64,000 bases of DNA from Prosapia bicincta (GCA_036971475.1 JBAIZL010000066.1:1092501-1156500), one strand, 5' to 3'; positions 27,101 to 43,312 are shown, numbered from the stretch's first letter. Made by a program: numbers and translations. The notes: generated from the letters alone by a model not told the origin.

Positions 27101-28748
27101 TTGTAATGATAATCCAAAACATTGTTTTTTTTAAAACTTTGTTGTAATAATCTTAATCTTACTGACTAAGTCATAATTAATTATTTGGAGCAATAAATGA
27201 AAACTATTAACTTACTTGCTGACATGTTTAGAAAAGGTCATAGCGGGTTAGGCTCTGCCAAAGAAACAACAGTTTTGAAACACGTCAGTAAGTAAGTAAA
27301 TACTTTTACCTTGATTCTTCTAATAATTACTTATGATGTTTTCTTCAGTTGAAATGAAAATGCCTTAATACAACATTCATTTTTTTACGATAAACAAAAC
27401 TAAATGAAGTCTTATTGACTTACAGGATGAATGTAAACACCATCATAGTTTGAAGAGGTTTCTTCCAACTCGGAAACACTTTTGCTGTCATCAGTAGCTT
27501 TAAGAATATCAATAGATTGTTGTGTGTGTTTCATCAAGATCTCCTCTAAAGTTGCTTCCCTTGATGCAAACACTTTACATCTATCTACGAGGCCAAGTTG
27601 GGTACACCTGTAAAGTGGTGAACATAGTCACATTCTATTAGCCTTCCATTAATATTTAATCAAAATTATTTTTCTAGATGCATGAATCTTTACCTTTAAA
27701 AAATTGTATCTTATAGTTTTAATATAAAATCATCTATGAAAATTCTATATATTATGCAATGAAGGAAATGGTATAGTAAGAACATAAAAAATGATCATCA
27801 TAAGCAGGTTTTGTTTTATTTTTGTAGCATGCTTTATCAATTATCTTGCAAGGTGAAAATGCAGGAAAATAAAGAAACCAAAAATGGAATTACAATGCAT
27901 TTTAAGCTACATCTGAGTATTTTGATAACACTTTAAAAACGCTTTGGTATAAAATTCTAAATAGTCATGAGAAAGAAAAAATATTATCACTGATTGGTTC
28001 AACTTAATGTGATACCCATACTGTTATCACAGATGTATAAAATACTCTAACTATCCAAGTAATAGAATTCGGTTTCTTTAAAGTTTATCATGAATCAAGG
28101 CTAAGTAACCTGCAGATTTAATAACAAAATATCTATCTGCTTTTTACGTTATAGATTGTTGAAGATGTTATGTTGTACATATTCATCACTGAGTTAAAAT
28201 TCTCATTTTTTCATGACAAGCAATGTGTTCAGTTTTTTAATAGTAATTTGATCATTATACCGCTGTGCTTGGTTAAAATATAAACAGGATACAAACCATT
28301 GAGTATAATAACCAAAGAAAAGAGACCTATATATATATATATATATAGGTTAGTTTTGGTTGGTAAAGGTTATTTACATTTTTTGGACTAGGAGACTGAC
28401 AGACTTACCTTGGTAAGAGTCCACTCTGTAGTCTTGAAATAGAAACACATAAAAGCACTTAAACAATGATATATTTCAACCACACAGTGGTCTTTGTCAA
28501 TCGAAGAGGGTGATTACAATTATTTTATTTCATTCTCTCATATTTCTTTCTCTTCGATTGACAAAGACCACTGTGTGGTTGAAATATATCATTGTTTAAG
28601 TGCTTTTATGTGTTTCTATTTATATATATATATATAAAATATATATATTCTCTATTCTCTATGAATATAAATATATTCATTAAAAATATTCTTGTTTTTC
28701 AAATATTTTTAATTTATTAACTATATTACAAGAAAACATATCACCATA

Positions 28749-28813
<65 letters not shown>

Positions 28814-29157
28814 TTAGTTTTGGTTGGTAAAGGTTATTTACATTTTTTGGACTAGGAGACTGACAGACTTACCTTGGTAAGAGTCCACACTGTAGTCTTG
28901 AGATAGAAACACATAAAAGCACTTAAAAACAATGATATATTTCAACCACACAGTGGTCTTTGTCAATCAAAGAGAAAACACAAAAAGAAATATGGGAGAA
29001 ATAAAATAAATATAAATTGTAATCACAGATTGTGTAGAGTAGAAATATATATATATATAGATAGATAGATAGATAGATAGATTTTTTGGACTAGGAGACT
29101 GACAGACTTACCTTGGTAAGAGTCCACTCTGTAGTCTTGAAATAGAAACACATAAAA

Positions 29158-29225
<68 letters not shown>

Positions 29226-29372
29226 CTAAGTCAAAATACAAATATAAGAATTATAATTGAATTTACAATTCAAAGCTTTTCGTTGGCTAACAGTACCAAC
29301 ATCATTAGGAATATTCCTGATTCCTGAATTGACTTAGTTCTTTATTGATACACAAGTACATATTGCGATATT

Positions 29373-29420
<48 letters not shown>

Positions 29421-32150
29421 TAAACTTCCGATTATCCATGGAATAGAGTGGCCCGGCAACGCCAGATAACGAATTCCCCGGATAATCCGCTATGAACAAA
29501 GAATACGCAAAACGATCGATAATAGATTATTATACCATAAGTTACACAAATAATGACCCCGGTTAATGCAATTCACAAATAATCTTCAGAGGACAAAATA
29601 AATACAGAAAATAATTTAAAATGTCGATGTATTTGACGGATTATAACATGTACATTTATATGTCTAACTATTTACAATACATACATAAGTATATGTCAAA
29701 AGTAAGTATCTATGTACATATGCAATTTCCTTTACTCAAAATACTTTCATTTTTTAACAAAACAATCTGTTTTTTTGTTACAAAATCACTCTGTTTTTTT
29801 GTGAGCATTGATTTAGCTTTAATGTGCGATCTAAGTTTCTTGAGAACCATTTTGTCGCACAGTGTCTACTTGTGTCACAAAGCCATAAAGATCGATAATG
29901 TATATGACTGACATGCATAATGCATATGTCATGTCCTAGACTATTTATAGCCGAGATTAGCTGACGTTTGTTTACAATCTTATGATACACGTTAGGTTTT
30001 CGGGCGTCCAAGAATTTTATCATTGTCTCTTTTATACAGTAGTCTGCTCGCCCCTTTTATTTCGCTGGCCCGCGTCGGGATGCTTCCTTTTCAATGTAAA
30101 AATTAGTACGTACATATTTACATACCTATTTCCTTCATCTTAACTTCTATTAAGCCTTATATGTATTTATGTCGTAATTCACCATTTGGAAATTTAAACA
30201 CATGAATCTGATTGGAATAGAAATTGGATATTTGTAAAACAATGGCAGACCCCGGATAATCCGCAAACGGGTTAATCCGCCCACGGATAATCGGGAGTTT
30301 ACTGTATATATAAACTGAGGTCTTTTCTTTTTCTTTTTTTGATTGATGAAGATCATTTTGTATCGAAATATTTCAATAGTGTGATAAGTTTTTATATGTG
30401 TCTATTTATTTGTATCCAAGAGATTGCAGTTTTGGACTATTGCCATTAGGTAAGTCTGACAGTCTCCTATCTAGTCCAAAAATTTCTAAATAAGCTTTAA
30501 GCTCTACTAGAACTAATCTAAAAAATATATATATTTAGGTTAGTTCTAGTAGAGCTTAAAGCTTATTTAGGAATTTTTTTTAACTAGATAGGAGACTGAC
30601 AGACTTACCTAATTACTTGCAAATAAAAGGAACAGCAATGGGTACTAGGATGGCCCCGTCGTACGCAAACCTGTACATGGGTAATATCGAAGCGGAATTC
30701 CTAAAAACTCGAACACACCAACCATTATGTTGGTACAGATATATAGAAATCTTCGACATCTTCATAATTTGGACACAGGGAATCTCAACGCAGGAAAGTT
30801 TTTTGAAGGGCTTATCACTATTCTTTACACTTTAACTCACCTGGGAGAAATCTACAGCAACAATCACCTTCTTAGATGTAGATATAACAATCAGAGATGG
30901 GAATATCTATACAGGTGTCCACATCAAATTGAAAAACCATCTGCAATACCTACATTTTAATAGCAACCACCCTATGAATATAAAAAGGTCCATACCATAC
31001 AGTCAGGCATTCAGGGGCAAGAGAATCTGTTCCAACAATATAGCATTGGAGGACTTTAATAGAAAGACCTTACTAGCTTTCCAAAAAAGAAGATATCCTA
31101 AACAATTTGTAGAGGATCAAATCCGTTTAGCTCAATCATTTGATGAACCCAGACCACCTATGGAAGACAACAAACTGTCTTTAGTTACAGATTACCAACC
31201 AGGCCAACAGAAGCTGAACAAAATATTAAACGATGGCTTCAAGATTCTTCAAGCTTCCACCCACACCAAAGATCTTTTCTCAAAACCACCACATATTTGG
31301 TTCAGACAACCTTTTAATTTGAAAAATATTTTAGTACATCCAAAATTACCAGATCCAAGTACTGAAAAACCGCCTAAACTTCCTTATGGCTCCTTTCCGT
31401 GCAATAGACCTTGATGCAAGACATGTCCAATACACATCCCAACAAATAGTTTCCATAGCCTAGCAACCAATGTTGACTTCAAGATTCAGGGTCATCATAC
31501 TTGTACATCCAAAAATGTAATATACCAGTTGCAATGTAAATTTTGCCCGGCACAGTACATCGGCCTTACCACGGATGGTCTGAGCATCAGAATAAATGGC
31601 CACAGATATGACGTTGGAACCATGAACATAGACAGGCCAACCGCTCAACACGGCACTAGTCATATTATATCTTTCTATGATTGTTATACCACCAAAATAA
31701 TTAAGGCCCTCCCCCCTGATTGCAACCCTTCAGAATTAAAAAGATGGGAGTTATCATACCAGTGGTACACCAAATCTAGAGAGCCTCCTAACCTCAACAT
31801 CAGATAAAACTGCTTACCTTCCCCCTAACTTCTACCTTTTCAACAACTACATTTACCTTCCTTCTGACAGACTATTAATATCTAGTTTCAAATAATTAAT
31901 ATTTATACAAATCACATATAGCACTATATCATAAACTATAAATCTGTGACATTTGAATATTATACAAATCTGTGGTTCACTTCAGTCTTTTCTTTTTCTC
32001 TTTTTTGATTGATGAAGATCATTTTTGATCGAAATAATTCAATAGTGTGATAAGTTTGTGTATGTGTCTATATATTTATTTCCAAGAGATTGCAGTTTTT
32101 GACTATTGCCATTAAGTAAGTCTGTCAGTCTCCTATCTAGTCCAAACATT

Positions 32151-32203
<53 letters not shown>

Positions 32204-33095
32204 CGTGTCCAATACACCCCTCAGCAGCCTCCCAACTTGAAAAACATCCTAGTACATCCTAAACTACCAGACGATGCAGAGAAACCACAAACTCAAACTT
32301 CCTCATGGCTCCTTCTCATGCAATAGACCTAGATATGGAAGACATGTCCAATACAGCCCTCAGGAAATAGTTTCAACAGCCAAACAACAAAAATGGTCTT
32401 CAAAATACAGGGTCATCATAATTGTACATCGAAAAATGTCATATACCAGCTACAATGTAAACTTTGCTCAGCACAGTACATAGGCCTGACCACGGATGGT
32501 CTGAATATCAGAATGAATGGCCACAGACATGATGTTAAAATTATTTATATGGATAGACCAACAGCTCAACATGCTGCGAGTCACAACATCACAACTTTTG
32601 ATGACTGCTATACCACAAAAATAATTAAATCACCCCCCCCCTGATTGCAATCCCTCAGAACTGAGAAGGTGGGAACTATCATACCAGTGGTATACCAAGT
32701 CCAGAGAATCCACTAACCTCAACATCAGATAAATCCATTCATTTTTTTTTTCCTTCCAAATAGCCTTATCTCTTTTCCCCTGACAGACTTATATAAACTA
32801 TAATCACTCATATGTTCATGGAAACAATATATATATATCTTTAATCTGTGCATCTGATTTCTACTCTACACAATCTGTGATTACAATTATTTTATTTCAT
32901 TCTCTCATATTTCTTTTTGTGTTTTCTCTTCGATTGACAAAGACCACTGTGTGGTTGAAATATATCATTGTTTAAGTGCTTTTATGTGTTTCTATTTCAA
33001 GACTACAGAGTAGACTCTTACCAAGGTAAGTCTGTCAGTCTCCTAGTCCAAAAAATCTAAATAATCTTTACCAACCAAAACTAACCTATAAAAAA

Positions 33096-33156
<61 letters not shown>

Positions 33157-33406
33157 TATTTAAAATATGGTGATATGTTTTCTTGTAATATAGTTAATAA
33201 ATTAAAAATATTTCATAAACAAGAATACTTTTAATGAATATATTTATTCAAAGCTTTTCGCCGATAAAATAGTATATTGCTGATACTATTTTATCGGCGA
33301 AAAGCTTTGAATAAATATATTCATTAAAAGTTATTCTTGTTTATGAAATATTTTTAATTTATTAATTATATATATATATAGGTTAGTTCTAGTAGAGCTT
33401 TATGTG

Positions 33407-33477
<71 letters not shown>

Positions 33478-36400
33478 ACGTGTTTGCAATTAATTTAAAC
33501 TAACTTCCCGATGATCTAGAGGCCTGAAATTTCAAACATAGGTCTGAATTAGATGACAATGCCATATTTACTCAGTTTCTTGTCTCTACGTTTGTTTAAA
33601 TAATAGTTGTTTACACAAATCGAATTTGGGTGATGGGATAGCTTACGTGTTAAAGCAACTGTTCTGCAACATTCACCCCCTTTAAATTTGTTTAAACATT
33701 ATTTGTTTAAAGAAATTAGATTTGCTTGTGGAGTTATAGACTTTCATGTGTGTTTATTTTGAATTAAATAATTGTAATATGTTTACTAAAGTATAAATTA
33801 ACATATTTATTAACCAATGAAAAATATTTTATAATAACACTTTAACCTAAAAATATACAATGATTAAAGTAATATACCTTACGTGTTAAAACAGCTGTTC
33901 TACAATAAAGCATATATCATAAAATCAGTTGTATGAAATTATGTTACAAAATCAATTGAAATTTTTCACCCAGACATAAGACTAAAAAACAGAAAATAAT
34001 GAATTTAATAAAAACATTTTTTTTTTTTTAATATACCATGTTTTTAAAATGAACTAAAAGATTAAAAATAATTTTTCATGGCCCTTCTACAATTTTGAAG
34101 GAGAATTGTTAGTGGCTATTTATATATTTGTAATACTTGGAGAGAAAAACGTGAGGCGGAAAATGGAATACCATTTTCAATTCACGTAATTTAATTCATT
34201 TACCCCTCCTTAGCTATCATGAATTACCTCCACCTTTTTCTCTCCAAGTATTACAAATATATCCATAACCATTAACAATTCTCCCTTAAAATTTTAGAAG
34301 AGCCATGAAAAAATTAATTTATAATTTTTAATTTGTTTTAAAAACATGGATCTTGAAATTTTTTTTTAAAATGTATTTATTATTTTATTAATTTATTATT
34401 CACCATAATATAAATTTTATTATAATCATTTTCACATTAGTTTATGACTATCCGAACTTTAATTTATTTTGTAAGTTCATAAATGTTTTTATGTAATACT
34501 TTGTACATACTAACCTTTGAATTACTCTTATAAATCTCTCAGGTTTCTCTTGATGGTTTGTATCCCAAAGGCATCTATGTTCTGCCATACGGTAGTCATA
34601 TATAATTCCTGTGTTTTTACGAGTCAATAACTTTGCTTCTCTTGCCTAAATAATAACATTAAAAAAAAATGTTTAGTTTAATGTCATAGTGACTGAAAAA
34701 TACATCTAATAAACTACTATTAATATACAAAAACAACACAGAGTGTTATGTGTTTATGTAAAAATAAAGAATATTCTAGCTGGCTCGTGATTTAAGATTA
34801 TAAACACAAGAAATATATGTATAACACAAATACTGTATGTTTGTGGTAGCATCCCTGATGACATAAGGCACTGAAATGCTATGATATTAAAGTTTATAAT
34901 TGTGAGTCGTGTATATTTCATGTGATTATGCAAAAATAATTTGGCAATATTTTTAAAGCCACTTTCAATGTGTCTAGGAATAATATTTAGAAATTTAAAA
35001 ATATAACCAAAACGTAATTTTTTCCCTGGCTTTAGCTAATTCCATCACATTGTCAATTATTTCATACGTTTTCCTTTAAAATGTCTTCCATAAATTTTAC
35101 CTATTAAATTTAAAACTGTTGTGGTACTAAGCCAACTTTTCATGTAAAAAGATGTTTCCGGTCTAATTTTTTATTGTAGAGAAAAGAAATAAATATTGAC
35201 AATAAAAGAAGTAAATTAAATCAATACTTGTTATTATAGTTGTGCAGTTATTTAGGGTCCTGAACTTATGTAATAATATATACAATATGTCAGATTCTTT
35301 TCATTATAATTAATATTTAGATTTTGGTTCTTGTATAAATTAATTAAACTCCCTCTGTAAATAAATTATTTAAACTCTTGAATTTTGTAGTCCTTTATGT
35401 TCGGTGAAACTTAATTAATCACTTTTACATTAAATATTCAGCATACACAAATGGATACAACACCACAGTAATAGACAAACCACATAATATACACAAAAAA
35501 AAAACACTAAAATTAACACTATGGAGAGGGAAGACAAATACATCACAATACCATACATAAATAGAACATCAAATAAAATAGCTCACAAATTTCAAAAAAA
35601 TAGGATTCAAAATAGCATACAAAACTAATAACAATTTACAATAAAAAATTCAATACAAAACCAACAACAAGATTAACTACAAGTACACAGGAGTATACAA
35701 ATTAAACTGCAACAAGTGCAACAAATTCTACATTGGGGAAACAGGTCGCAGCTTCAAACAAAGAGTCGAGGAACACAAACAGAACACCAACTCAACATTT
35801 TACAATTACATAAAAGAAACATAACAAGACCTACACAGACACTTATAACCTAGAAATCTTACACACCAACAAAAAAGGACCACATCTCAACACACTAAAA
35901 CAATATGAAATTTCAAACACAAATTACAAACAAATGAAACAAACAAACCCAATACAAATAACAGATAATCTTTGATACTATCGAAAACCTGCCTTTAAAA
36001 CCGTCACCTCTTAGCCTAACAACTCCAAGCAGAAGACACTGATGAAGACCACCACGGAGCGATCAAAAACGTTTTGTCTCAGTAAGTTTTTACAAATTTA
36101 CAAAATTTAAAGTTTGGATAGACATAAACTAATGTAAAAGTAATTAATTAAATTATTTAAAATACATATTTATACGTTTTTATAACAAGTTTCTAAGCTG
36201 TAAGTTTTGGTTGAATTACAATACAGTTTAAATAGTCTCAAGTTAAATTACAAACATTAAATTTATGATCCTTGTTTAAAAGCAAAAACCTAGTTTAGCA
36301 TGTTGTGTAGTAATTAAATTCATTCAAAAGTAATTCAATAAATTATTAATAATGATGTAAGATTTATTAATTCATTTATTGAGTTTTCTCAAATAAATTT

Positions 36401-39400
36401 ATATATGTATAAGAAAGAAACAAAGCAAGAAGACTTTAAGAAAATTATTAAATCAATATTTTATAATGTTAAAGTATTATGAAATAAATAATACCTAGAG
36501 GGATTAATGAATAAGTTTTATAAATAAATCAAGAAGAAAAACTATTTCAAAATATGTAGCTCCACAATTTTTTAATACTATATATTATAATTCATAAATA
36601 AAACACCATTAATATTATTTTCTAACAAAACCACAAAATGTTTAAAGCATGTTATAAATAATATCGTAATAAAAACTATAAATATAATATTGCACTTACT
36701 GTTTGGTAAATATCTCTAATGTACCCGTCAGTCTTCAATACATTCTTTGATACAGTTACACGAGCATTTTTTTTTGCAGCTAAGAGAACAGCTGAAGGCC
36801 CAACCTACGAATATCATAAATTAGAGACATTTTGTATCTGATCCCTTAAGCAAATACAGTCAGTGGTAGGTACTACATGACAGAATTAGTTACTTAAATT
36901 CCTATTCATTCAAAACACATTAGAATTCAAAACACAATAGTAATTATGTAAGCATTAGAAAAGTTAAAAAAAGTATACTCAAATAATACATTACCATAAT
37001 CTCTGTTATGTTGGCGAAACAAAAATTTCTTAGTAACTTGGTCTATATTTTAGATTTTTATAATAACAGATTTTTTATTCCTGCAGCAATTCCTCTTCGT
37101 TTGTCATAAAAAACAATTCTGATGTCAATGTAAAGTTTATTCCACTAAACTTAGTTGTGCTAGTTTCACTTGCCATTTACTCCCCAAAGAGAAAAACCAC
37201 AACTGTTAAAATCTGGCAACCTTGTTTGCCATGGGATATCACTGAAACAAGCCTTCCTGGAAACATATAATGCACACCAGCCATTGCTTCTCAAGCAGTG
37301 TGTGCAGTGGCACCATCTTGCTGGAAATAAACATTGTTTTTGTTGAGTAAACAGAATTATTTAAATGAAAATGAGCCTCATGACGATTATTGCATTTCCT
37401 TGTTCTTCAAGGAACATTTGCATAGGAACAACAAAATCCTCTTGTCGGTTATGTTCTCGTTCTTTTAACATCTGAGTTACGCACATCTTGTATGGATGAA
37501 ATAATTTGTCTTTTTGCAGAATTCTTCACACTTATTCACAAATTAGACCTCATTCACACGCGTTTTTTTTTTGCCGACACACTTGAGCTACGAATCAAAG
37601 CTTGCCTAGCCATTTCAAAGTTTTGCTGCGTCCTAGCAGACTTATTTCGACCAGGAACCTTCTTTTTTAGAATACTTCGCATTGTTTTCAAGTTGTCAAT
37701 CCTCCTGGTAATCATATTCTGGCTGGGAACAAAATCTTGACGTCCAAGTTGAAAGTGAACTTAAAAAAGCAACTGCGTAGCTGTGATACTAACTATATCG
37801 CACATACACATCGTAAGCAAACATACGGTCTTGTACCGTCCACTCCTCCATGACTAATTAAATGGCATCATGTGTAGATGTCAGCGATCACAGTCCCTCC
37901 TTCAAACAACCACTGCCTCACGTGTACTAGCCCTTTCGAAAACATCTGGGTTTTTTCCAGTTCCCCTGTATAAAAGATCAAATACGAAGGGTGATCAAAA
38001 AATACGGTGAATGAATTTTTATAGCGGCAACTGCTGATGGTACATCCATATGATGTAATTTGCCTAGTAACTTGATCTTTTGAGACAGGCAGCAACAAGT
38101 TTCAACATGCTGGAGCTTGTCAGTTAACTGCCAGAGCCGCTAGAGAGAGGGGTCGTGTTTATTGTGTCTGTCGAGCATCTTGGATTTTGAACAACAAGTT
38201 AACATTAAGTTTTGTTTTAAGTTGCAAGAGAATGTCAAAGAATCTCACAAAAATGTTATAATCTGTGTATTGCGATAATATGGTAACTCTGAAGACAGTG
38301 TAAAACTGGTATGACGGATTTAAAAGCGGAAATGAGTCGGTTGAAGACAAACATGGTTCGATACGTCAACTATCCTCAAAACCAGACGACAATGTGCAAA
38401 AAGTAGAAAAAATTGTTCGTTCAAACAGGCGAATGAGTATTCGAGAGCTATTGGAAGATCTTGACATCTTGTACAGTTCCGTTCAAAGCATTTTAATCGA
38501 TAATTTGCAAACGAAACGAGTGAGTGCAAAATTTGTTCCTAGATTTTTGAGTGATGAAGCGATCGTCTTCAAACAGATCCAAAATTCATGGCCAAAGTTG
38601 TAACTGAAGGGGTCTATGGATATGACCCTGAGACCAAAATACAAAGTTCTCAATGGAAAACCCTAAAAATGAATGTCAGTCAAAATCGAACATCAAGGTC
38701 ATGCTCATTGGTTTTTTCGATAGTAAGGGCGTAGTGCGATCAGAATTCGTTTCAAGGGGAATAACTGTGAACTCTGAATTGTATATGGGCGTACTGCAAA
38801 TTTTGCAAAACGACATACAAAGAAAGAGACCAGAAAAATAAGCGAATGGCTTTTTCTTCATCACGACAATGTGCTGAGTCAAAAAAGTTTCCTTTTTCCA
38901 CCATTCTCACCCTATTTAGCACCAAGTGACTTCTTGCTCTTCCCAAAAATTAAAACTATGCCTAAAGGAAAACGTTTTGACACCATTCCTGACATTAAGA
39001 GGGCCACAACCGAGCAGCTTCTGAAAGAAGCCTTCCACAAATGTTTCTAGTCATGGATTCAAAGTTGGGATAAGTGCATTGCTAGCCAAGGACAGAACTT
39101 TGAAGGAAATTAAACTGAATTTGATGTAGACTTATTACTTTTTTAAAATACAAAATTATTCACCATATTTTTTGATTGGAGTGGTATATTGTTATATAAG
39201 GGTTAATTGTGGGTATATAGATATTTTGTAAGTTATTATTCTGTACACATAATTACATATTATTTTAATATCCTTAGATTTGAAAACATCACTAATGCTT
39301 ATGACGGTTTTCCAATACCAGAATGTGGGTAGTACTAAACACAATGAACAAATTTGCTGCGGGTGCTACAACCTATGCTCTAAAAGGTATTTGATATTTT

Positions 39401-39747
39401 GGATCTTCTATGACAGCTCAGCTTCAAAGCTAAGTAAAATTAATAGCATGTACATTTTTTTGGAGAAGGTTTTTTTCAGCTAATATATTTCAGGAAAAGA
39501 GTCAGGGTTAAGCAGCTCCTTGCTCTGGTTAAATGCTTATTTATTGACTATTTTAGTTCTACTGGTGATAAACACATTGTTTTGATTGTTTATACTGCTA
39601 AGCAGTTACTTATGGAACTATTTGTCATGTTACAAATGTCGATATAGCTCAGTTTAACCTTACTCACTTTCTAGAAATTTAAACCTCATTACGTGTTCTC
39701 TTCTAGTAAAATTATTGTGACAAATTTTCAATAATAATGCCAGTGTA

Positions 39748-39817
<70 letters not shown>

Positions 39818-40073
39818 TACACTGTCTATTCTTTTTTTTGATTGATAAAGATCATTGTGTGATCGAAATATTTCAATAGTGTGATATGTTGTTATAGGTG
39901 TCTATTTATTTATTTCCAAGAGATTGAAGTTTTGGACTATTGCCACTAGGTAAGTCTGTCAGTCTCCTATCTAGTCCAAAAATTCTTAAATAAATATATA
40001 TACTACAATAGTAAGACATTAACTTCATAAAGTCAGTGCAACGGAAAAACAATGGATAACGTAAAATATCAAG

Positions 40074-40128
<55 letters not shown>

Positions 40129-41529
40129 AATAGTTTCTTTTATTATAATTATTTAAAATGTATTTTTTATAAAAATTTGTCTTTAATAAAATTTCTCAAT
40201 TATTTAGTTCAAGGTAGGTTAGTAAATTTTCTAATTTATTTTAAGATAAATAAATATTCTAGAGCTTTCTTTTTTTTAATAACAAGTTCAATGTATCATT
40301 TAAAACAATTTCTTAGCAATTATAAGTTCTATTAATAAATTACAATTTTTTCTTTTTTAAAGTTTTATAAATTTACTATTAGTTTCCTCTATTAAAATAA
40401 GTCTTATTACTCTAAATTGTATTTCTCTTTTGGGCAGCAACAATTTTTATTTAATTTAGCCTAAATTGATTTTAATTTTGGTTTAGCACAAGCTCTCTTA
40501 ATCTCGGGTTATCTGGTAGGTTTTAAATTTTGAATAAAAATCTTATTTGGCACTCTAAAGTACAAGAACAAAAAAAAAAAAAATCTAAGCTATAAATGTT
40601 ATAAACTATGTTACAAATTAATTTATTTCTAAGTAAAATTGTTCCTTAATATTCTTTCTAAATGTTTTCTTTTATAGTTTAATTTTATAATAAATTCACT
40701 GGTTTCTTTTCTTTTATAAATGTCTGATTGCAAAATTTCAAAATGTAGTAATGGATCTAGCCTAGATACTTGAGTGTTTTAAATGGCAGATTCCACTTTT
40801 CGGCCTTTATCAAAATATTTAATAAGATCTTTTGAAATAAATAGTTCTAATTAATTTTCTTGAAAGTGTTTTGTAGTGTTAATTGAATTTGAGACTAACA
40901 CTCCCGCACTAAGTTTAAATTCTTCAAATTTTATTGGCCAATTCTGAAACACGTCTGTCTTGTTTGAGTAGGTTTGAACAACTCCAGCGACGTTAAGCCA
41001 CGCATTTAAAAATGGCTAAACCAACTATTTCCTTTTTTTAATTGTTGTTACCGGCTTTACGGATGCTGTATTCACTGCCTTTGGTACATTTCATGTTCTT
41101 AATAACTAGATTTTAATTTCTTTGCAGGTAACTGTATTTAAATATTATATCTCCCGACTAAGTTTAAATTATCAGCTGTTCTCTTCACAATGCGCGCGCA
41201 CCTCACTGAATACGTTAGCCTATCCCGTTTTGGTTCATTTGTGCATTCTAAAACGTTTTCACTTTCTTAACACTTAAAAGCTTTTACTTTTATTTACATA
41301 GTTTTAGTGCTCTTTTCGAACTGTTACACATTAAATTGCTTCTATTATATTGTTTTTTTTATAGCGGTTATTGTTCTAAACTTGTGATTAAATGTTACGA
41401 TTTTGCCAATTTAGGTTATGTTTACATTTTTCTCTTTTTTCATAATTGGTTATTTTATGGTTTGAATTAACTTACATATTTATATTATATTATACATAGT
41501 GCCTTTCTTACTTGCTAATCCAAATTGTT

Positions 41530-41600
<71 letters not shown>

Positions 41601-43228
41601 AACATAAGTCAAAATACAAATACAAGAATTATAATTGAATTTACAATTATAATTGGATGTTAATACTGTTAGCCAACAAAAAGTTTTGAATTGTAAATTC
41701 AATTATAATTCTTGTATTTGTATTTTGACTTATGTTCTTTATTAATACACAAGAATACATATTGCGATATTTATATATATATATGAAGTTAATATATTAC
41801 TATTGTAAGTAATTTTATCCACCATTAAGTGCAATGATTTTACCTTGAGTGATGAGGCGCTTTTCGGTCACTTGACCATTGTCGAATCATTGATTACTTT
41901 TTCCCATTTTTCTGATGTGGATGTTCGGTCCGTCGTGTTGCTAATTATTGATGTCATACACGTTTTCTCTTGAGTCTTGTGTATAATGTTTTTGAATAGT
42001 ATGTCTTCTGTGTATGTTGTTTGTAGATTCATTAAATTGTTGTGTATGTTTTTATAAATGTGGTATTTTTCTAGTGAATTTAATTCTATTGAGTTATTAT
42101 TTATTTCAAGTATGGTTAGGTTATTTTCGTATTTTGTTATTTCATGTTTATGTGATATTAGGTGTGCTGCAACATTTGATACTTTTGTATTTTTGTTTTT
42201 GAATGCTCTATAATGTTCTTCAAATCTTATTTTAAATGATCTGGTTGTTTTCCCTATGTAAAATGCGTTACAGTTGTTACATGTAATTTTGTAAATTCCT
42301 GATAGGTTATATTATTCTGAATTTGTTTTGTCGTTTATGTTATTATGATATTTTATCATTTTGTTGTTTGGTTTGTATGTTGGAGTGTAGTATTCTTTGT
42401 TGTATATATTTGTTATTTTTTCTATTTTGTTATTGGTGTATTTATACTTTAGGTAGATTTTTTTATTTTTATTATTTTTGTGTTTCGGTTGTAGTGTTGT
42501 GTTGAGGTTAGGTTTTTTTGTGAATTTATTGTATATATTTTTTATAAAGTGTTTGTTTTATCCATTTTCTATTACTATTTTTGTAATGTTATCTAATTCT
42601 TCATTTAATTTTTGTTTGTTATCCTGCGTGTATTTTATTGCTTTATTAATCATGTTACTGTAAGTGTTAATTTTGTGTGTCCAGGGGTGGTTATATTTGT
42701 AGTGTATTGTGGTGTTGTTGGAAGTAGGTTTCCTGTATAATGTAGTTTCTATTTTATTATCATTTATATTTAATGTGATGTCGAGATAGTTGATTGTTCT
42801 ATTTGTTTCTGTTTCGACAATGAATTGTAGGTTTTCGTTGTATGTATTTAGTTTGTTTAGTATTATGATGTGTTCGTTGTGAATGGTAGGTTGGTATATT
42901 ACAAGTATATCGTCTAAATACCTTGTCCATAGTGAAATATTGTGTGTGTTTAGTATAGGTTTAATTATTATTTGTTCAAAGTGTTGTAAATATATTTCTG
43001 ACATGACTGATGATATGGGTGATCCCATGGGGAGTCCAGTTGATTGTTTATAGTATTTATTGTTAAATTGGAAGTAATTTTGATTACATATGTGTTTTGT
43101 TAGCGTAATGATATTATCTATTGTGTTTCTTTTTTCGTTATTGTGTATTAGTTTGTTTTTTTATTATTTCTATGGTTTCTTCTATTGGGACTGCAGAATG
43201 AACGGATGTACTCCAGATAGTAACTATT

Positions 43229-43312
<84 letters not shown>

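Noticed and set aside
26934..27122. 62-residue minus-strand open frame near HDAC6 exon 4
   Set aside because: AT-rich chance frame with no deacetylase motif; exon phases on both sides join without it.
29023..29241. Ile-Tyr repeat open frames at (TA)n tracts (also 41508-41702, 43090-43342, 46668-46850)
   Set aside because: They are translations of microsatellites.
30590..30612. GTAAGT/AG motifs in PLE ends as functional splice sites (also 33025-33050)
   Set aside because: The motifs are splice-like but nothing shows that they are used; they recur in every PLE end regardless of orientation to HDAC6.
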